From positions 7,688,501 to 7,752,500 of the forward strand of contig OX485805.1 of NCBI GenBank assembly GCA_950295325.1: a stretch of DNA of 64,000 nucleotides, written 5' to 3'. The first letter of the stretch is position 1. The number at the start of each line of letters is the position of its first letter. A model generated the notes under the pieces. That model was not told where the DNA came from. It did no database searches and was given only the letters and a program-made list of their open reading frames with translations. Shown here one piece after another: positions 59,734-64,000 of this stretch. A program made the position numbers and the translations under genes. The DNA comes from Polytrichum commune (Eukaryota; Streptophyta; Polytrichopsida; Polytrichales; Polytrichaceae).

Positions 59734-60485
59734 AAGGCCCTGGACTGCACCGTATAAGCCCTTGAATTGCAATTGTCTCAGCCTCGATGGTAACCAGCAA
59801 GGCCCCTGGACTGCAACTGTCTAAGCCTCGAAGTAACCAGCAATGCCTTGGACTGCACCGTATAAGCCCTTGGACTGCAACTGTCTCAGCCTCGATGGTA
59901 ACCAGCAAGGCCCTTGAACTGCACCTCGGCCTAAACCTTCTCAACTATCTACCTAATCCTACCCAACCCACTACCTAATTACTTCTAAACAAGCCCACTA
60001 ATTATACTAACACTTACCTAATTCCCACATTCTCTAAGAGCTCTAAGAGCTCCCAAAGTCCTAGAGAAGAAAGAGGGGGAGAGAGAGGGGAGGAGAAGAG
60101 AAGAGAATGAAGAGAGAAGAGGAGGAGGAGGAGAGGGCCCGGCACCCAAGCCCACAAGCCCCTTAGCCTTCTCCTACTTAGTAGGACCTTATCCTATCCA
60201 CTAACCTTCACCCTTTAACCAACAAGAACATGTTCTAATTCAAACATTTTAAATCCAAGGACCTTCCTCTTGCTTCATCAACCACTACTCACTTAATCAC
60301 CACACTCCCCAATATCATTAAGCTTCTACTTAACCACACAAAATAGGCTTAAAGCCTAAAACATAAACCACACCAAGCCTCACTCTTTTTATACTTTTGA
60401 TTGTTTCAATAACACTCCAAATGTAATTCTAAATAAATTCTAACCATAAAACAAATATGAGCACTCATTTTGGGCTCATATGCAC

Positions 60486-60842
60486 CCACAACGGTGCCCA
60501 TCTTGGTATGTCCACCGATTCGGGTAGATGGTGCGCACCACAAAGCACCCAATTCCGGCGCACGTCACCAAGAGGGCACCGAACTAATGTCACCCTAAAC
60601 CAAATCCACCCACCCATTGTGGTAGAATGGGCAAAGGGTATGCTTCACCCTTGGGATGGGGATCATCACCCACAGAAGCCCCAAGGGGTTGAAAAGAGCA
60701 TTATTGGGTGCATCACCCGGCTTTTAACTAGGCCATCAAGACTGCACCGACAGACTACTACCCACCCATACCGGTGCCCTTTTACAGTGAAATTCCTGCT
60801 ACCCTGCAGGGTTGATTTGGACATGATTCCTTCTAGTGTAGG
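60486..60842. other. Unrecognised spacer
   Basis: Short spacer between the LTR and duplication copy B. The frame across it has no recognisable domain. Confidence 0.4.
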
Positions 60843-61015
60843 TAGAGCTAAACAAATGGCTTAATCTTAAACCTACTAAATCTCTCCAAATCTTTGTTCC
60901 AAGAAAAATGGGTTTTTACAAAAACGCAAATTCCTGCGGCTGTCAACGTTGTCACCTTCTCCTTCACGTTATGTCAATGATAACACTATCTGCACTTCCA
61001 AAATGAAGCAATCTT

Positions 61016-61522
61016 GTAGACCTTGGACAACTGCCAAAATAACTATAGTTAACTTTTTTTTTTTCAATACATTTTAGAAAACAACTATTGTTAATTAGAA
61101 AATTTTCAAACCGATTTGAAGAACAACTACAATTAATTTGAAATTTTTCAAACAATTATAACTATGTTCGCCTCTTGATTTGCTTCAATTGAGGGTCTTT
61201 AATATGCGCGGGCCATTAAGGATCATCAAGAAACGTCTTTATACGATCACTCATAATGTTGGGCTCTAGAAACCTCCATGTACACCACCAACACAACTAA
61301 TACATTAGTGACACTACAACACTACAACATAATTCCGTGAACATGTTGCGCTCAACTTTAGTTAGCTAGATATATATAACCATAGTTAACTATATATTCA
61401 GGTAGATCGAATTTAGAATAACAATAATTACTACATTTTTTTGGTAGGTAAAGTTGCGAACAACTATAGTTACGAAAGACAACTAATTAATTAATAGTTG
61501 AATTAGTTGTCCAAGGTCTACA
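61016..61522. mobile_element. MITE, copy inherited with duplication 2
   Basis: Same GTAGACCTTGG termini and AATCTT flanks (61010-61015 and 61523-61528) as the 19049-19562 element. Internal differences are small indels in the AT-rich palindromic part. Confidence 0.75.
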
Positions 61523-62294
61523 ATCTTATACAATCTTCAAAACATTGCATACTAGTCAATGTAGTCATCTTGGACCTTAGCGGAACAACAAGAATGGTGG
61601 TAAAGGAAAAACTTTGAGATGACCTAAATGGGTCTCTCAATCAGTATCCAAGCATGCTTCAAAGGGCCATGCACTAGGATCTTGACCGATATATGCACAA
61701 AAATCTCCATGGAAACTGGTATGAGCTAAACAAATGGCTTAAACCCTAACCTATGAAATTTCTCCAAGTCTGTGTTCCAAGAAAGGTAGCTTTGAATCAG
61801 GGTAAGGTACATGCCACGGTTGGACTTGGAATCATTAGGATCTTGACCAATTATGCTCAAAAATCTCCCAAGGCATTGATGTTAGAAACACATGTGTTTA
61901 CTTGAAGCCTTGAAGCCTTCTCAAAATCTTTGATTCATGGTTCCTACATGCCCCTTAAACCCTAATCCATCCACATCCTCAACCATGAGGTGATATATGG
62001 GAGGGAAATGTGATAACAAGGAGGAATACTTGAACTGAGCACATATGTTCCCTAGGGTTTGGAGATATAAGAAAGGATGTAACATTACGGAGTGTGACAT
62101 TACAAAGGTTAAGGTGTGTGTGAACATCTTATATTCATGATCGAAGTGAAGGTTCTCGTGCTCATTAAATAGTCATATATTTGATCTCCTTCAACTACAT
62201 CAAATGTTGAACCTAGAAAGTTTATCGTTTTCTAAACACGCAATCCAATCTCTTTTGAACACACATCTTTTGACATCCGTTCTTGAAACCACAT

Positions 62295-63155
62295 TGTAAT
62301 GTAACTAGAAATATTAAGGAATATTCTAACTACATGTGCCAGTGTGTAAGCAGAGAAAGATGAGAGCTAGACAACTCTCAGTTGAAGATGAATGGATAGG
62401 AGTAAGACAACTTCAGATTGACAACATGTGCACTGGAGTTAGACAGCTCCGCATTTAGTGCATTGGAACTAGACCATTCCAATTGAGGACGTACATGTGC
62501 ACGTGAGTTAGACAACTCTCAATGAGGTGCACAGGAGTTAGACCACTCCATATTTGGAAAGATGAATGTTATTCATTGGAGTTAGACAATTCTCAATGAA
62601 TAGATAAAGCTAGTTGGAATTAGACAGTTCCAACTAGAAGATTGAATGAATGAATTAGTTGGAATTAGACATTTCCAACTAAGAGAATGGTTGGATGAAC
62701 CAAGTTGGAATTAGACAGTTCCAACTGGAATAAAGGATGGATGTATTTAGTTGGAATTAGACAGTTCCAACTAGAAAGAAGAATGGATGAATCCAATTGG
62801 AATTAGACAGTTCCAATTGGAAGAATGGAATTGAGATAAGAGATGAAAGAAGGTTCTAGAAGAACCAAAGATAGAAGATAGAGCTATGAATAGAATATTT
62901 TTACTATATGTAAAGATAGAAAGTAAAAGTGGTGCCTTTGGCGTAAGAGGAAGCTCGGGGGAGGAGAGAGGGGCTTTTTGGATTGTTAGCTCTCTCTCCT
63001 ATGGTCGGGTGATAGAGCTTCTTTGACCAAAACTTAATTGGTCTCGGATTGTACTTAGAGATTTGTACAAAGAAATAAATTGTGTTTATTTCAATTCTTT
63101 ACTTGGAGGTATTGTTGTCGTGAAAAAACTGCCAACCGGTGAGATGTCTTTAACA
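62295..63155 (+). mobile_element. Solo LTR with palindromic array (861 bp)
   Basis: It begins TGTAATGTAA and ends TCTTTAACA, flanked by CACAT (62290-62294) and CACAC (63156-63160). The empty site in copy A reads AAACCACACCAAATC, so the target was CACAC and the left copy carries one substitution. Near the 3' end, a TTGTACAAAG stretch with AATAAA-like sequence (about 63070-63080) fits an LTR R region. No coding sequence. Confidence 0.9.
62370..62830. repeat. Array of short palindromes inside the LTR
   Basis: About eleven copies of a hairpin-like motif, best TTGGAATTAGACAGTTCCAA, with variants such as GGAGTTAGACAACTC. The last five are spaced about 46 bp apart, and compensating changes keep the arms paired in several units (GGAGTT/AACTCC and GGAATT/AGTTCC). 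Confidence 0.85.
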
Positions 63156-64000
63156 CACACCAAATCACATGCCACTCAAATACAGGTGTCCAATTAAGAT
63201 AAGTAACGAAATTAGGCACGTCTACCTTAATGTGAGAAGTAACAATGAATTACGTTTACCCAGAAATCCCGTACAGAATCCACCGTCCTTTTTATCGACG
63301 GTGCAGATGGCTCCCCCAGACTGCTTCCTAGACTCTCTAGAAGCTAGAAGGAAGCTTCCGCGACTTGGCCGACAAGTTTTGTTTATTGTGAAAGCCGTGT
63401 ACAGACACTGCATTGTCCCAAAACAGCAACTTAATATGTGCTTGGACACTCTCCAGGGAGCAGTGTGCAGACACGCATTGGAATCATTTGTCTCCGACGT
63501 TGCATTGCAAGGGTGCTGTAGTAGTAGTAGTAAGGTCAGCTTGTAAACTATGCTCTGCGTGATTCGGTGCACGATTTGGCGCTTTTTATAAGAAGGATTT
63601 TAAGGGTGGAAGGAGACTTTGCGATTTTAATGTACAGCAGCTCGGAGGAGCTTCAAAGAGAGATATCGTGCCGACTAAGCTACATACCGATTCTGTGCAG
63701 ACACACGGTGTCACGTGAAGTGGTAGATGCGCACATGTGAACTTTTTATCGACTTCCAAGTTGCCTGCGAGTTATAAAGCCCCCTGTAAGTTGCCTCGAT
63801 CGATTGTTGCAATTTTTAGTATTCAGGAGATCATCTAAGGTTTGTTAATGAAGTGTAGAGAGTAATTCGAACGTCTCCTACTTAGCGCACCTCTGTTCAG
63901 TTACAAATGGAAGCCTAAGCTGAAGCATGCTACGGAGGTCTGGGCAAAGGTATTCATAGTATCGTCATTGTGTATCTTTACGTCGGAGTTTAATTTCCAG

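Larger units (their letters stand above)
58146..60480 (+). mobile_element. Solo LTR, family 1, copy c (2335 bp, with nested insert)
   Basis: It begins TGTGAGGCCAAACC and ends TTTTGGGCTCATA with the 5-bp duplication TGCAC (58141-58145 and 60481-60485). It is longer than copies a and b because of a tandem array (58500-58758 and 59734-59930) and a nested family 2 LTR (58759-59733). The terminal 500 bases closely match copy b, including the GA-rich tract near 60070-60130. Confidence 0.9.
60843..64000. repeat. Segmental duplication 2, copy B (cut by window edge)
   Basis: Same-orientation copy of 18877-21206, with the 507-bp MITE at 61016-61522 and an added solo LTR at 62295-63155. The right border is outside the window, so a second copy of the trihelix exons may lie just beyond 64000. 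Confidence 0.9.

Noticed and set aside
59501-59824. 107-codon frame, with a similar frame at 28767-29030 (minus)
   Set aside because: Both lie in family 2 LTRs and reflect shared LTR sequence, not a protein gene.
62370-62830. CRISPR-like array of spaced palindromic repeats
   Set aside because: Eukaryotic DNA inside an LTR; the spacers are related to each other and the repeats are degenerate.

Overview
The window is nuclear DNA of a land plant with a repeat-rich genome. The evidence is the gene set: a trihelix (Myb/SANT-like) DNA-binding protein, NLR-type ARC2 plus leucine-rich repeats, plant CLASP fragments, ferredoxin-type glutamate synthase fragments, CACTA TNP2-type transposase domains, and introns with canonical GT/AG borders. 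The species cannot be named from sequence. Intact protein-coding content is low. The only candidate for a working gene is a four-exon model at 21.7-27.75 kb.

Layout. 0-9.1 kb: unrecognised sequence holding one solo LTR (1321-2958). 9.1-13.0 kb: copy 1 of a segmental duplication carrying a broken MYND zinc-finger gene and a tRNA-derived SINE. 13-18.9 kb: AT-rich, with small inverted-repeat elements. 18.9-21.2 kb: copy A of a second duplication, running into the trihelix exons (21.7-22.8 kb); an ARC2-like exon and an LRR exon follow at 26.5-27.75 kb. 28.8-38.1 kb: LTR territory, with a 924-bp solo LTR, a 1505-bp solo LTR and a 4.04-kb LTR-LTR element. 38.1-43 kb: unrecognised. 43.0-47.1 kb: copy 2 of the first duplication, carrying a pogo-like transposon. 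47.15-50.26 kb: 3' part of a non-LTR retroelement on the minus strand (PCIF1-like domain, RNase H, CCHC, restriction-like endonuclease), cut by a hAT-like insertion and bounded by a CACTA terminus. 50.26-53.4 kb: truncated CACTA element. 54.2-57.05 kb: intron-containing fragments of CLASP and Fd-GOGAT joined head to tail. 57.4-58.1 kb: a 42-bp minisatellite and flank. 58.1-60.5 kb: solo LTR with a second solo LTR nested in it. 60.8-64 kb: copy B of the second duplication, carrying an 861-bp solo LTR and cut by the window edge.

The strongest evidence comes from comparing filled and empty sites. The SINE, the pogo element and the 861-bp solo LTR are each absent from the sister copy of their duplication, and each is flanked by target-site duplications. 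Seven solo or tandem LTR units with 5-bp duplications and no internal regions point to repeated LTR-LTR recombination. The most unusual content is the retroelement with a PCIF1-like methyltransferase-fold domain, the possible trihelix-ARC2-LRR gene, the pogo remnant that keeps a C-terminal PIP box, and the CLASP/GOGAT chimera. All element borders were found by eye. Family assignments rest on motif recognition without database searches.
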